Assembly: GCA_963729875.1 (NCBI GenBank)
Contig: CAVSPR010000009.1
Location: 248,001 to 312,000 of the forward strand
Reading direction: 5' to 3'
Length of the DNA stretch: 64,000 bases
Origin: DATBSL01 sp963729875
Lineage (GTDB): Bacteria; Acidobacteriota; Vicinamibacteria; Fen-336
In this document: positions 49,858 to 59,657 of the stretch, piece after piece
Layout: each line of letters opens with the position of its first letter
Position numbering within the stretch: position 1 is the first letter of the stretch
Notes under the pieces: model-generated
What the model saw: only the letters and a program-made list of their open reading frames with translations
Told to the model about the DNA's origin: nothing
Databases searched by the model: none
Made by a program: the position numbers and the translations under genes

Positions 49858-50192
49858 GCCGCACGCGGGTCGTCTGGACAGAGGTCGCTCGCCGCGACCT
49901 GTACGCACTGGTCGAATACCTCGGCGACCGCAGCCCCCGGGCGGCGCTCGGCGTCCTGGACCGGATCGAGTCGGCCGCTGGCCGGCTTGTCACGCTGTCT
50001 GCCAGAGGGCGGGTCCTCCCGGAGCTGGCGCGCCTGCACATCCGCGATTACCGGGAACTGGTCGTCTCCCCCTATCGAATCGTCTACCGGAGCGCGGGAC
50101 GCCGGGTCTTCGTGCTCGGCGTCTTCGATTCACGCAGAAGCCTGGAGGACGTCCTGCTCGACCGCATTGTCCGGGACCCGGACGAGCCCTGA
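49854..50192 (+). CDS. RelE/ParE-family toxin
   Basis: A 112-residue RelE/ParE superfamily toxin. Motifs: VVWTEVARRDLYALVEYL at the N-terminus, RGRVLPEL, IRDYRELVVSPYRIVYR and the C-terminal FVLGVFDSRR. ParE types poison gyrase and RelE types cleave mRNA; the sequence does not settle which. The GTG start in GTGA is fixed by overlap with the antitoxin stop. Confidence 0.88.
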   Translation: MSRTRVVWTEVARRDLYALVEYLGDRSPRAALGVLDRIESAAGRLVTLSARGRVLPELARLHIRDYRELVVSPYRIVYRSAGRRVFVLGVFDSRRSLEDVLLDRIVRDPDEP

Positions 50193-50218
50193 CCCGGCTC
50201 CCGGCCGACGCCCGCCTT

Positions 50219-50248
50219 TTGACCCCGCCGGCCGCCGGGTGCTAGAAA
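50219..50248 (+). promoter_or_regulatory. Promoter of the FmdB-like gene
   Basis: TTGACC (50219-50224), 18-nt spacer, TAGAAA (50243-50248). GTGC precedes the -10, as at 21279 and 51565. Confidence 0.5.
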
Positions 50249-50257
50249 GGTCTATTC

Positions 50258-50262
50258 GGAGG
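50258..50262 (+). promoter_or_regulatory. Ribosome binding site that decides the FmdB start
   Basis: GGAGG lies 9 nt before TTG at 50272 but only 3 nt before the in-frame GTG at 50266. This supports the TTG. Confidence 0.6.
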
Positions 50263-50271
50263 TTGGTGAAG

Positions 50272-50601
50272 TTGCCGCTCTACGAGTACGAGTGCCAGAA
50301 GGACGGCGTGTTCGAGCAGATCCGGAAGTTCTCGGACCCGCCGCTCTCCGCCTGCCCCACCTGCGGCGGTCCGGTGGAGAAGCTCGCCTCCGCCCCCGCG
50401 ATCCAGTTCAAGGGCACGGGCTGGTACATCACCGATTACGCCCGCAAGTCCTCCGGCGGCGAGGGCGGCAAAGAAGGCAAGGACAAGGGCGCCTCCAAGG
50501 AGAGCTCGAAGGACAGCTCGAAAGACAGCGGCTCCTCCTCGTCGGAGTCGAAGAGCAGCTCTTCCGAGAAGAAATCGAGCACCTCCAGCGAAAAGAAGTA
50601 G
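50272..50601 (+). CDS. FmdB-family zinc-ribbon regulatory-type protein
   Basis: A 109-residue protein. The N-terminal zinc ribbon starts PLYEYECQKDG, and two Cys pairs (C in YEC, and CPTCGG) bind zinc. The KGTGWYITDY segment is the family's second mark. The last 55 residues are Ser/Lys/Glu-rich and disordered, with many SSK repeats. The family is annotated as putative regulatory proteins; no clear function is established. TTG at 50272 gives the usual (M)PLYEY start and the best spacing to the ribosome site. It converges with galU, 33 nt apart. Confidence 0.8.
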   Translation: MPLYEYECQKDGVFEQIRKFSDPPLSACPTCGGPVEKLASAPAIQFKGTGWYITDYARKSSGGEGGKEGKDKGASKESSKDSSKDSGSSSSESKSSSSEKKSSTSSEKK

Positions 50602-50634
50602 GCGGAGACGCGTGCACCGGCTCGAGTTCCCGCC

Positions 50635-51513
50635 CTACAGCTTCAGCGACTTCAGGTAGTCGCGGAAGGGGCCGCCGAGGTCGTCGCGCTTGAGGGCGAA
50701 CTCGACCGTCGCCTTCAGGAAGCCGAGCTTGTTGCCGGCGTCGTGGCGCACGCCCTCGAAGCGGTAGCCGTAGAGCGTCCTCCGCTGCTTGAGCCGGCGC
50801 AGGCCGTCCGTGAGCTGGATCTCCCCGATCGCGCCGCGGGGGGTGTTCTCGAGCTCTTCGAAGATGTCCGGGGTGAGGACGTAGCGGCCGATGATCGCGA
50901 GGTCGCTCGGGGCCGCCTCGACGCTCGGCTTCTCCACCATGTCCCGGATGCGGTAGAGGCGCCCGCTGTCGCCCTCCGGCTGGCCGTCGATGACGCCGTA
51001 GGCCGAGATCTCGTCCCGCGGCACCTGCTGCACCGCGATCACGGGCCCGCCGTAGCTCTCGTAGACGTTCAGCATCTGCCGCATGCAGGGCACCGGCGCG
51101 TCGATGATGTCGTCGCCCAGCATCACCGCGAAGGGCTCGTCCCCCACGAGGTCGCGCGCCTGGAGCACCGCGTGCCCGAGCCCGAGCTGCTCGCCCTGCC
51201 GCACGTAGGAGACGTTGATCTTGGAGATGGCCCGGACCTGGTCGAGGACGTCCGTCTGCCCCCGCTGCGCGAGGTGTCGCTCGAGCTCGTAGGAGACGTC
51301 GAAGTGGTCCTCGATCGCGTTCTTGCCCTTGCCGGTCACGATGATGATGGAGGAGAGGCCGGAGGCCACCGCCTCCTCGATCACGTACTGGATGATGGGC
51401 TTGTCGACGAGGGGCAGCATCTCCTTGGGCTGAGCCTTCGTGGCGGGGAGGAACCGCGTGCCGAGACCGGCCGCCGGGAACACGGCCTTGCGGACTTTCT
51501 GGTAGGGCTTCAT
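50635..51513 (-). CDS. galU: UTP--glucose-1-phosphate uridylyltransferase
   Basis: A 292-residue nucleotidyltransferase that makes UDP-glucose from UTP and glucose-1-phosphate in the cytoplasm. Signs are the N-terminal FPAAGLGTRFLPATKAQPKE, DKPIIQYVIEEA, and LGDDIIDA. Length and motifs fit GalU. UDP-glucose feeds EPS and other glycan synthesis, and the epimerase at 22940 could use it. A -10 (TAGCAT, 51523-51528) is 9 nt before the ATG on the - strand. The gene is divergent from serS. Confidence 0.96.
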   Translation of the reverse strand: MKPYQKVRKAVFPAAGLGTRFLPATKAQPKEMLPLVDKPIIQYVIEEAVASGLSSIIIVTGKGKNAIEDHFDVSYELERHLAQRGQTDVLDQVRAISKINVSYVRQGEQLGLGHAVLQARDLVGDEPFAVMLGDDIIDAPVPCMRQMLNVYESYGGPVIAVQQVPRDEISAYGVIDGQPEGDSGRLYRIRDMVEKPSVEAAPSDLAIIGRYVLTPDIFEELENTPRGAIGEIQLTDGLRRLKQRRTLYGYRFEGVRHDAGNKLGFLKATVEFALKRDDLGGPFRDYLKSLKL

Positions 51514-51522
51514 GGCGGGAAA

Positions 51523-51528
51523 ATGCTA
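51523..51528 (-). promoter_or_regulatory. -10 element for galU
   Basis: TAGCAT on the - strand, 9 nt before the ATG at 51513. No good -35 is seen. The spacing suggests a leaderless or nearly leaderless mRNA. Confidence 0.4.
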
Positions 51529-51564
51529 CCACGTGGCCCCGCGGAGAGCGGCGACGTGGCGTGC

Positions 51565-51570
51565 TATCCT
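51565..51570 (+). promoter_or_regulatory. -10 element for serS
   Basis: TATCCT preceded by GTGC, 8 nt before the ATG at 51579. No good -35 is seen. Confidence 0.4.
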
Positions 51571-51578
51571 GCCCGGCC

Positions 51579-52886
51579 ATGCTGGACCTGAAGTACGTCG
51601 TCGAGAACCGCGAGGCCGTCCTCGCCATGCTGGGCAGCCGCGGGCAGGGCCTCGCGGCCGTGCAGGCCTTCCCCGGCCTCGCCGGGGTGGACCCCTGGGC
51701 GCTCGACGCCGAGCGCCGCGCCCTCATCCAGGAGGTGGAGCAGCTGCGCCACCGCCAGCGCGTGACGGGCGAGGAGATCGCGCGCCGGGGCAAGGCGAAG
51801 GAGGACGCCTCGGAGCTCAAGGCCGAGATGAAGGGCGTCGCCGACCGGATCAAGCAGGGCGAGACGCGCCTCGAGGAGGTGCGCTCGGCGATCGAGCGCT
51901 TCCTGCTCGTGGTGCCGAACGTGCCCGACCCGGGCGTGCCGGTGGGGAGAGACGCCGCGGACAACGTCGAGGTCCGGCGGGTCGGCACCCCGCGCGCCTT
52001 CGACTTCGCGCCGAAGTCGCACTGGGACCTCGGCCCCGAGCTCGGGATCCTCGACTTCGAGCGCGCGGCCCGGATCTCGGGGGCGCGCTTCGCCGTCTAC
52101 TGGGACATGGGGGCGCGGCTCGAGCGGGCGCTCATCCAGTTCATGCTCGACCTGCACGGCTCGCGCGGGTACCGCGAGGTCATCCCGCCCTACCTCGTCA
52201 CCGCGGAAACGCTGACCGGCACCGGCCAGCTGCCCAAGTTCGAGGACGACCTCTTCAAGACGAGGGCGGGCGACCGCGACCTCTACCTCATCCCGACCGC
52301 GGAGGTGCCGCTCACCATCCTGCACGGAGGCGAGATCCTCGACGCCGCCGAGCTGCCGAAGAAGTACGTGGCCTTCACCCCCTGCTTCCGCTCGGAGGCC
52401 GGCTCTTACGGCAAGGACGTGCGCGGGCTCATCCGCCAGCACCAGTTCCACAAGGTGGAGCTGGTGAAGCTCACCACCGCCGAGACGTCGATGGACGAGC
52501 TCGAGGGGATGGTGGCGGACGCCGAGGAGGTCCTGAAGCGCCTCGCGCTCCCGTACCGCGTGGTCGTGCTCTCGACCGGGGACATGGGCTTCGCCGCGGC
52601 CAAGACCTACGACATCGAGGTGTGGCTGCCGGGCCAGGGGGCCTACCGCGAGATCTCGTCCTGCTCGAACTGCACCGACTTCCAGGCGCGGCGGGCGAGC
52701 CTGCGCTACCGGCCGGAGGGCGGGGGCAAGCCGCGCTTCCTGCACACGCTCAACGGCAGCGGCCTCGCGGTGGGGCGGACGCTCATCGCCGTGCTCGAGA
52801 ACTACCAGCAGGAGGACGGCTCGGTGGTCGTTCCCGAGGTCCTGCGTCCCTACGTGGGCGGCGTCGAGCGGATCACGAAGCGGTAG
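51579..52886 (+). CDS. serS: Seryl-tRNA synthetase
   Basis: A 435-residue class II aminoacyl-tRNA synthetase charging tRNA-Ser. The N-terminal arm (residues 1-110) is a long antiparallel coiled coil (VEQLRHRQRVTGEEIARRG). The catalytic core has FAVYWDMGARLERAL (motif 1 area), FRSEAGSYGKDVRGLIRQHQFHKVE (motif 2, abridged as FRSEAGSYG) and the motif 3 LNGSGLAVGRTL. ATG 51579 gives the family start MLDLKYV. Its 3' end overlaps the convergent membrane protein gene by 14 nt. A tRNA-Ser lies at 60051. Confidence 0.97.
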   Translation: MLDLKYVVENREAVLAMLGSRGQGLAAVQAFPGLAGVDPWALDAERRALIQEVEQLRHRQRVTGEEIARRGKAKEDASELKAEMKGVADRIKQGETRLEEVRSAIERFLLVVPNVPDPGVPVGRDAADNVEVRRVGTPRAFDFAPKSHWDLGPELGILDFERAARISGARFAVYWDMGARLERALIQFMLDLHGSRGYREVIPPYLVTAETLTGTGQLPKFEDDLFKTRAGDRDLYLIPTAEVPLTILHGGEILDAAELPKKYVAFTPCFRSEAGSYGKDVRGLIRQHQFHKVELVKLTTAETSMDELEGMVADAEEVLKRLALPYRVVVLSTGDMGFAAAKTYDIEVWLPGQGAYREISSCSNCTDFQARRASLRYRPEGGGKPRFLHTLNGSGLAVGRTLIAVLENYQQEDGSVVVPEVLRPYVGGVERITKR

Positions 52887-54535
52887 AGGCCGTCGCCGCC
52901 GACACCGGCGCGCCCCCGGGCCGCACCCAGCGGTCCACCGCCACGGAGACGGCGAGGAAGAGCAGGAGCGGCAGGGCGAGGCCCCGGAAGAGCGCATCCA
53001 CGCGGTCGCGCGAGCCGGCGAGGCGGTCGAGCAGCAGGAGGGCGAGAAGCGCCGCCGCCCACACCGCCATCACCGGCACCTCGGTCGCCGGCGGCTCCCA
53101 GGGCGGCCCTGTCGAGCCCGCCCGCGAGCTCACGTAGGGCAGGTAGCGCCCGAGGGAGACGTCGCCGCCGAGCACCTCGAAGACCTGCGGCGGGCCGTCG
53201 CGCCCGTTCACCATGCGCATGTCCCGCGGCTGCGTGAACATGACGAAGACGAGCCCGAAGCCGGCGGCGACGAGCCCCCAGCGCCAGCGGGCGAGGCCGC
53301 GGCCCGGGGCGGCCGAGAGCCGCGCGCCGAGCGCGAGGGCGAGGATCGGGAGGAGCGGGATGGTGAAGCGGGCCGGCGGCGAGAAACCCCACCAGTTCCG
53401 CCAGCCCAGGACCGGCAGCCAGCACGCCGAGGCCGGCGAGCGCGATGGCCCAGCGGTCCCGTCGGCCGCGGCCGAAGAGGAGCGGCAGGCCGGCCAGGGC
53501 CAGGAGGAAGGCCGGCGCGTACGGCAGGAGCCCGTAGGCGCCGTCCAGGAAGAGGCCGAAGAGCGTCCGCAGCGGCGTGCTGCGGGCCATCGGGCCCGGC
53601 GTCGTGCCGCCGTAGCGCGCGAACGGCGAGACGGTGCCGAAGACGGTGTACTGGTAGCCCGCGTATGCCACGGCCATCGCTCCCGCGGTGAGCACGAAGG
53701 CCAGCCGGGGGCGTCCGCGGAGCCGTGCGAGGGCGAAGGCCCCCAGGGCGGCGGCGGCCAGCGTCATCCGGACGTGCAGCCACGGCAGGGCCGAGAGCGA
53801 GAGGGCGGCAGCCACGGCGGACCGCGGGCCCGGCGAGCCGAGGAGGAACCGAAGGGCGAGGGCGATGCAGAGGGCGACGACGACCTCGGTGTAGAGAAAG
53901 GCGGTGTAGAAGAGGACGGGCGGGCCCACCGCCGCCGCCCAGGCCACGAGCGACGACCGCTCGTCCGCTCCGCCGCGCAGCGCGAGGTCGCGGACGAGCA
54001 GGCCGAGCGCGGAGGCCACCAGGGCCAGGAAGACGGCGCAGCCGGCGCGGCCGCCGAGGGCGTACGCGGGGGCCACGAGGGCGGGGAGGCCCGCGCTGTG
54101 CGTGGGGTAGGAACGGCCGTCCTTGCGCCGTGCCCCGCCGGGCATCCGGTCGAGGCCGCCCAGGTATTCGTGGTGGTCGCCCCGCTCGAAGTTGTCGCGC
54201 AGGTCGAGGTCGTGCTCCCGCCAGAGGCTCTGCGCCATCAGGAGGTAGTCGATCTCGTCCCCGGACGGCTCCACCGCCCGCACGTAGTGGATCCCGACCG
54301 CCGAGGCGACGAGCGCGGAGAGCGCGAAGAGCGCCCAGGGCGGTGGCACCGGCAGGTACAGGGGGCGCACGCGGCCGAGGGCCATGAGCCCCGCGGCCGC
54401 CAGCAGCACGAGCCCGAGAGGGCCCGTGAAGACGCCGAGGCCGGGCACCGCCGCCCGCGCCGCGCCCACGTGGGCGAGGGCGAGGACAACCCCCGCCTCG
54501 AGGAGCGGTGCCACGCGGTGGAGCGCGGTCCTCAC
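52873..54535 (-). CDS. Polytopic membrane protein, possibly GT39-type glycosyltransferase (likely 1-nt insertion)
   Basis: About 553 residues with roughly eleven hydrophobic helices. After the first helices comes a periplasmic-type loop SGDEIDYLLMAQSLWREHDLDL, abridged as SGDEIDYLLMAQSL, resembling the acidic loop of GT39/PMT glycosyltransferases, and GGRSYPTHSAGLPALVAP-like text (RSYPTHSAGLPAL). That is suggestive, not proof. The frame breaks at about 53412 near GGACCGG; one base fewer restores VLGWRNWWGF and the C-terminal helices. It starts with GTG, 1 nt after the amidohydrolase stop, and ends overlapping serS. Confidence 0.7.
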
Positions 54536-54536
54536 C

Positions 54537-55851
54537 TCACGGACGGTCCTTGTAGCGCTCGTAGAGCCGGGTGTGCCGGGTCTCGAGCGACTGCGCCGCG
54601 CCGTCGATCCACACGCCGGTCACCTGCGTGCGGGTGTCGAGGATGTCGCCGGTCGCGAGCACGAGGTTTGCGTCCCGGCCCGGGGCGATCGCGCCGACGC
54701 GATCGGCCGCGCCGAAGATCTCGGCCGGGGAGAGCGTGATCGCCCGCAGCGCCTCCGCCGCGGGAAGGCCGTAGGCGGCGGCCATCGCCGCCTCGTAGGG
54801 CAGGTTGCGCACGTTCTCGGCGTCGTCGGTCACGATCGCGAAGCGCACGCCCCGGCGGTGGAGCACGGCCGCGCTCGCGTAGGGGGCGTCGTAGGGGTCC
54901 GACTCCCGGGAGGGCGAGCGAGCGACCTTCAGCAGGACCGCGACGTCTTTCTCCTTGAGGAGATCGGCGCAGCGCCAGGCCTCGAGGCCGCCGGCGACGA
55001 CGAGGCGCAGGCCCTGCTCGGAGGCGAAGCGGACCGCCCCCCGGATCTCGTCCTCGTCGTCGGCGCGCACGACCACCGGGAGCCTCCCCGCGGGCGAACG
55101 GCGCGAGAGCCTCGAGGGCGAGGCTCGTCTCCGGGAGAGGGCGCGCCCCGCGACCGGCCTCCGCCACCGCCGCCGCGTACGCCTTCGCCTCGGCGAAGAG
55201 CGAGCCGAGGCGCGCGAGGGCCTTCTCCTGGTTCTTCTTCCTCTCCTGCAGGCGCTCCTCGAGCGTCTTCAGCTCCGGCTCCTCGAACATGCGGGAGATG
55301 TCGAAGGCGGGGCGGCCGCTCGGGTAGACGACGTGGAGCGCGGCCGGGGCCTCGAGGGTCATCGCCTCCGGCGTCGTGCCGGCGAGGCGCACGAGCGCGC
55401 TCTGGCCGGAGACGAGGCCGCCCGCGGGCGCGCTGAGGACGGTGGTCACCCCGTTGGCGCGGGCCACCGGGACGAGCTCGCTGTCGGGGTGGAGGGCCAC
55501 CCACGCCTTCGCGTGCGGGTTCACGTCGCCGACCTCGGTCGTGTCCACGGTGGCGGCGACGCTCGCCACCTCCTCGAGGCCGATCGAGGTGAGGGCGTCG
55601 AAGAGGCCGGGGTAGAGCGTCTTCCCGGCGCCGTCGATCACGGTCGCTCCCGGCGGAACCGTCCACGTCCGGGCCCACCGCGGCGATGCTGGCCCTTCTG
55701 CGACGACGACCGTGCCCCGCTCGATCACGGGGCCGGAGACGGTCACGACGCGGGCGTTCGTGATGGCGAGGGGAGCGTCCTGGGCACCGAGCGCGGGCCA
55801 GGCGAGGACGCCCGCGGCGAGGAGGAGGACGAGGCGCACGGCGGCCTTCAT
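54537..55851 (-). CDS. Secreted amidohydrolase-fold protein lacking metal ligands (three likely indels)
   Basis: About 437 residues after correction. Signal peptide AAVRLVLLLAAGVLAWPALGAQ, then the amidohydrolase small beta domain (ITNARVVTVSG, VIDGAGKTLYPGLFDALTS) and TIM barrel. Where active relatives have HxH after PGxxD, it has ALT; later His positions read Arg (VRADDEDE) and Gly (AGGLEAW). It is probably not a metal hydrolase. Frame breaks: about 55086-55093 (extra base) and a compensating pair near 55650 and 55703 that scrambles about 15 residues. ATG overlaps the upstream stop (ATGA). It is coupled to a two-domain relative. Confidence 0.75.
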
Positions 55852-58470
55852 CGCGCACCTCCCGGGGCGGCGAGCGGCGCCCAGGCGGTCACCCCGGAGC
55901 GGGCCGCGAGGTCCTTCGCGCGGTCGAAGTACACCTGCCCGTCCACGAGCGTCATCTCGCAGCGGGCGGAAGGGGAGAGCGGGTGGCCGCTGAAGATCGG
56001 CGATGTCGGCCTGCTTGCCGGCCTCGAGCGAGCCCACGTAGCGGTCCACCCCGAGGTGCCGGGCCGGGTTGAGCGTGATCATCCGCAGCGCTTCGTCCTC
56101 GCTCACCCCGCCGTACTTCACCGCTTTGGCCGCGTCCCAGTACAGCCGGCGGGCGAGCTCGTCCGAGTCGGAGTCGAGGGCGACACTCACGCCGTGGCGG
56201 GCGAGGATGGCGGGGTTGTACGGGATCGCGTCGATCGTCTCCATCTTGAAGCCCCACCAGTCGATGAACGTGCCGACCCCCGCCCCGTGGCGGGCGATCT
56301 CGCTCGCGATCTTGTAGGCCTCGAGCCCGTGCTCGAACGTGCGGACCTTGAAGCCGAAGTCGTCCGCCACCTTCATGAGCATCAGCATCTCGTCCGCCCG
56401 GTAGGCGTGGGCGTAGACGAGGACCTTCCCGTCGAGGATGTCGGCGAGGGCCTCGAGCCGCAGGTCGCGCCGGGGCGGCACCGGCTTCTCCCCCTTCGCC
56501 CCCGCCGCCTTCACCTTCGCCTCGTAGTCCGTCCACTCCTTCCGGTACGCCCGGGCCCTAGAGAAGCCCTCGCGCAGGACGGCCTCGACCCCCATGCGCG
56601 AGCCGGGGTACCGCGGCTCCTGGCCCGGCACGCGGAACCCCGAGCGCTTGACGTTCTCGCCGAGGGCGAACTTGATGCCCCGCGGGGCCTCCTTGAAGAG
56701 GAGCCCCTCCGGGCCCTTGCCCCAGCGCAGCTTGAGGACGGCGTTCTGGCCGCCGATCGCGTTGCAGGAGCCGTGGAGGACGTTGACCGCGGTGACGCCG
56801 CCCGCCAGCTGGCGGTAGATCGAGACGTCGTGCGCGTCGATGACGTCCGAGACCCGGGTCTCCGCGGTGATGACGTCCGTGCACTCGTTGACGCCGCCCT
56901 CGATCGCGGTGTGGGAGTGGGCGTCGATGATGCCGGGCATGACGTGGCGGCCCTTTGCGTCGATCACGAAGGCGTCGTCCGGCACCGGCACGTCGCGGCC
57001 CACCGCGAGGATCTTCCCGTCGCGCACGAGCACGGTGCCGTTCTCGATCGTCCCCTGCGGGCCCACGGTGAGGACGGTGCCGCCGACGATCGCGACCGTC
57101 GTCCCGGCGGGAAGCGCCGGCGGGGACACGGGCAGCGGCGCGAGCGGCGTCTCCTCGGCCGGCTTCTTCCCCGCGTCGGCGCCCGTCTCCGGCTTCCCGG
57201 CCCCATCCCGTCCGGCCTTCTTCGCCTCCGTTGCCTCCGGCTCGTAGAGCCGCCCGTCCACGAAGACGTAGCGCGGCTTCGTCTCCTTCGCGAACGGCTC
57301 GCCCGACCACGCCACCACGTTCGCGAGCTTGCCGGGCTCGAGGCTCCCGGTCCGGTCGGCCAGGCCGAGCACCTCGGCCGCGCCCAGGGTGGCCGCGCGC
57401 AGGGCCGCCTCCGCGGGCAGGCCCCGCTCGACCGCCCGGCGGATGCCGGCCACGTAGTCGGGGGCCCACGCCGAGCCGAGGCCGAACGGCACGCCCGCGC
57501 GGGCGAGGGCGGCGGGGGTCTCCTCCGCCTCGCGGATGCGCCGCCGCTCCTGCTCCTCGTCGAACCCGAAGAAGCCGCCCGAGCGCGGCGGGTCGAAGTT
57601 CACGCCGGCCACGAGCGGCACCCGCCGGCCCTTGAGCGTGTCGGCCAGCTTCTCCGCCTGCGGGGCGTTCGCGACCACCACGCGGATCTTCCACTCGTCG
57701 GCGAGGGCGAGGGCCCGGCGCACGTCGTTCTCCCCGTTGCCGGTGACGACGAGGGGCAGCCGGCCCGCCAGCACCTCCTGCCAGGGCAGGAGCGAGGCGT
57801 CGTAGCGGGGCCGCTTCTGCCCGCGGGGGGCGCGGTCCCAGGCCGCCCAGGCGTCGCGCGCGCGCGCGGCGTCGGCGAGGGCCTGCCGCACATAGGCCAT
57901 CGTCCCCATGAGCGAGCCGGGGTACTGCCGGGAGAGGGAGGACATGTGCAGGTGCAGGGCGGCGGGCTGGCGCAGCACCATCGCCTCCGCCCGTTCGCCG
58001 GCCAGGTTCAGGATCGCGCTCTGCCCGGGGAGGACGCCGTCCTTCGGGATGACGAGCGCGGTCGTGACCCCGCCGTCGCGCGCCTTCGCCACGTCCGCCG
58101 CCTTCACGCGGTCGAGGGCCAAGGCCTGGGGCGCGAGCGGGGCCGGCGGAGAGCCGACTCCGCCGCTGCCGGGCCCGCCGCTGCCCCCTCGCGCCGGCGC
58201 CGGCAGGCCGATCGCGGAGAGCGCGTCGACGAGCCCGGGCGTCACCACGAGGCCCGCGCCGTCGAGGACGCGCGCCCCCGGGGGCGGCACGACGTCGGGC
58301 CCCACCGCCTCGATGAGGCCGTCGCGCATCACGATCGTGGCCCGCTCGTACGAGGCGCCGGACACGGTGAGGACGCGGGCGCCGACGATGGCGTGGGCGT
58401 CGGCCTGCTGGGCATGGGCGGCGCCGGGCAGCGCGAGCGCGGCCACGGCGAGGAGGAGGGCGCGTCTCAT
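55848..58470 (-). CDS. Secreted two-domain amidohydrolase (inactive-looking plus active domain; one likely 1-nt insertion)
   Basis: About 873 residues. Signal peptide RALLLAVAALALPGAAHAQ. Domain 1 (about 25-420) has the amidohydrolase fold text (VLDGAGLVVTPGLVDALSA) but no HxH and no later metal His. A Lys/Glu/Pro linker (about 420-460) leads to domain 2, which keeps PGIIDAHSHTA (HxH), YAHAYRADE, FEHGLEAYK and ALDSDSDE, a complete imidazolonepropionase-like metal site. So one catalytic site per chain is expected; substrate unknown. The frame breaks at about 55998-56004; removing one base restores the C-terminus to the stop at 55848. A TATAAA at 58504-58509 and GGAGG precede the ATG. Confidence 0.82.
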
Positions 58471-58503
58471 GGGGCCTCCGGTTCTCGATCGGGAGGCCGC
58501 GAG

Positions 58504-58509
58504 TTTATA
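58504..58509 (-). promoter_or_regulatory. -10 element for the amidohydrolase operon
   Basis: TATAAA on the - strand, 34 nt before the ATG at 58470, followed by a GGAGG ribosome site. No good -35 is visible. Confidence 0.45.
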
Positions 58510-58514
58510 CCGGC

Positions 58515-59615
58515 TCAGCTCCGGCCGTGGTGCAGAGAGGCGTGGCTGAAGGCGGCGGCCGCCCGCGAGGCGTAGGCCTCGAGCAGCCGGTCCTCGGGCG
58601 ACTCGCCGTTCGGGTCGAGGAGCACGAGGCAGCCCACCCAGCCCTCGGGTGTCGCGAGAGGCACGAGGTACACCTGCTCGGCCGGCAGCTCCGTGCCGAG
58701 CGACTCCGCCACGTCGAGCATGCGCGAGGCGGGGAGGCGACGGGCGACGGTCGAGGCGAGGTCCGAGGGGGCGGGGCGCTGCAGCGCGCCGGCGAAGGCC
58801 TCGCCCGAGGCGGCGGCGACCACGGGCCCCCGGGGCGTCTGCACGACGAGCATCCCCCCGCGATAGCCGCCGATGCGGCACGCTCCCTCGAGGATGGCGG
58901 GCGCGAGCACGTCCGGCCCGTCGCCGTGGAAGACGTGCTGGTCCACGTCCACTACCTGTTCGAGGAGCGCGGCGTACCGCCGCACCTGGGCCTGCAGCTG
59001 GACCCGGCGGATCGCGGCCGCGGCCCAGAACGCCACCGCCTTCGTCCGCAGGAGCTCCTCGTCGGTGAAGCCGTCGAGGGCGAGGCGGCCGGCCAGGAGC
59101 AGGCCCACGACGTCCCCCTCGAGCAGGAGGGGGAGCGCCACCCAGCAGCGCAGGGGGGGCGCCGCCTCGAGGGCCAGCCTTCCCTCCGCCTCCGCGTCGG
59201 CCACCTGCACCGCGCGCGGCGGCTCGCGCAGCCCCGTGAGGCGCGGGTCCTCGAGGGTCGTTCCCACGAGGGACGCCGCGTCGGACCCGCGCACCGCCTC
59301 CACCCGCAGGGTGCCCCCCGGCTCCGCCACCGCCACCAGCGCGAAGTCCATGTGGACGACACGCGCGAGCTGCTTCAGCACCTCGTCGAGGGCCTCGTCC
59401 GGCCTCACCGCGCCGTGGATCGCCTCGAGGGCCCCCCGCAGCTCCTCGGCGTGCCGGCGCCGCTCACGCTCATCCTCCACCGTGAACGAGGGGTCGAGAG
59501 AGCGGCGCTCGCGGGCGATCGCCTCCCGCAGGACGTCCATCACCTCGCGACGGACCTCCTCGTCGTGAGCGGCCAGGCGGCCCTCCACGTCGCGGAGAAG
59601 GCGGTCGATGTTCAA
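58515..59615 (-). CDS. GAF-domain protein
   Basis: A 366-residue soluble protein. An N-terminal helical segment (LRDVEGRLAAHDEEVRREV, LREAIARERRS) is followed by two GAF-like domains, about residues 55-205 (FALVAVAEPGGTLRVEAVRG, WVALPLLLEGDVVGLLLAG) and 225-365 (GGMLVVQTPRGPVVAA, YLVPLATPEGWVGCLVLL). No output domain such as kinase, GGDEF or HD is present. It likely senses a small molecule or serves in signalling. The TTG start at 59615 is preceded at 8 nt by TACACT. It is divergent from a tyrosine-phosphatase-like gene. Confidence 0.75.
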   Translation of the reverse strand: MNIDRLLRDVEGRLAAHDEEVRREVMDVLREAIARERRSLDPSFTVEDERERRRHAEELRGALEAIHGAVRPDEALDEVLKQLARVVHMDFALVAVAEPGGTLRVEAVRGSDAASLVGTTLEDPRLTGLREPPRAVQVADAEAEGRLALEAAPPLRCWVALPLLLEGDVVGLLLAGRLALDGFTDEELLRTKAVAFWAAAAIRRVQLQAQVRRYAALLEQVVDVDQHVFHGDGPDVLAPAILEGACRIGGYRGGMLVVQTPRGPVVAAASGEAFAGALQRPAPSDLASTVARRLPASRMLDVAESLGTELPAEQVYLVPLATPEGWVGCLVLLDPNGESPEDRLLEAYASRAAAAFSHASLHHGRS

Positions 59616-59623
59616 GCGTGGTG

Positions 59624-59649
59624 AGTGTACAACGCGACGGCCGTACAAT
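59624..59649. promoter_or_regulatory. Compact divergent promoter region with tandem GTACAA
   Basis: GTACAA occurs at 59627-59632 and 59643-59648. On the + strand TACAAT (59644-59649) is a -10 placed 8 nt before GTG 59658; on the - strand TACACT (59624-59629) is a -10 placed 8 nt before TTG 59615. Confidence 0.45.
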
Positions 59650-59657
59650 GCGGGATC

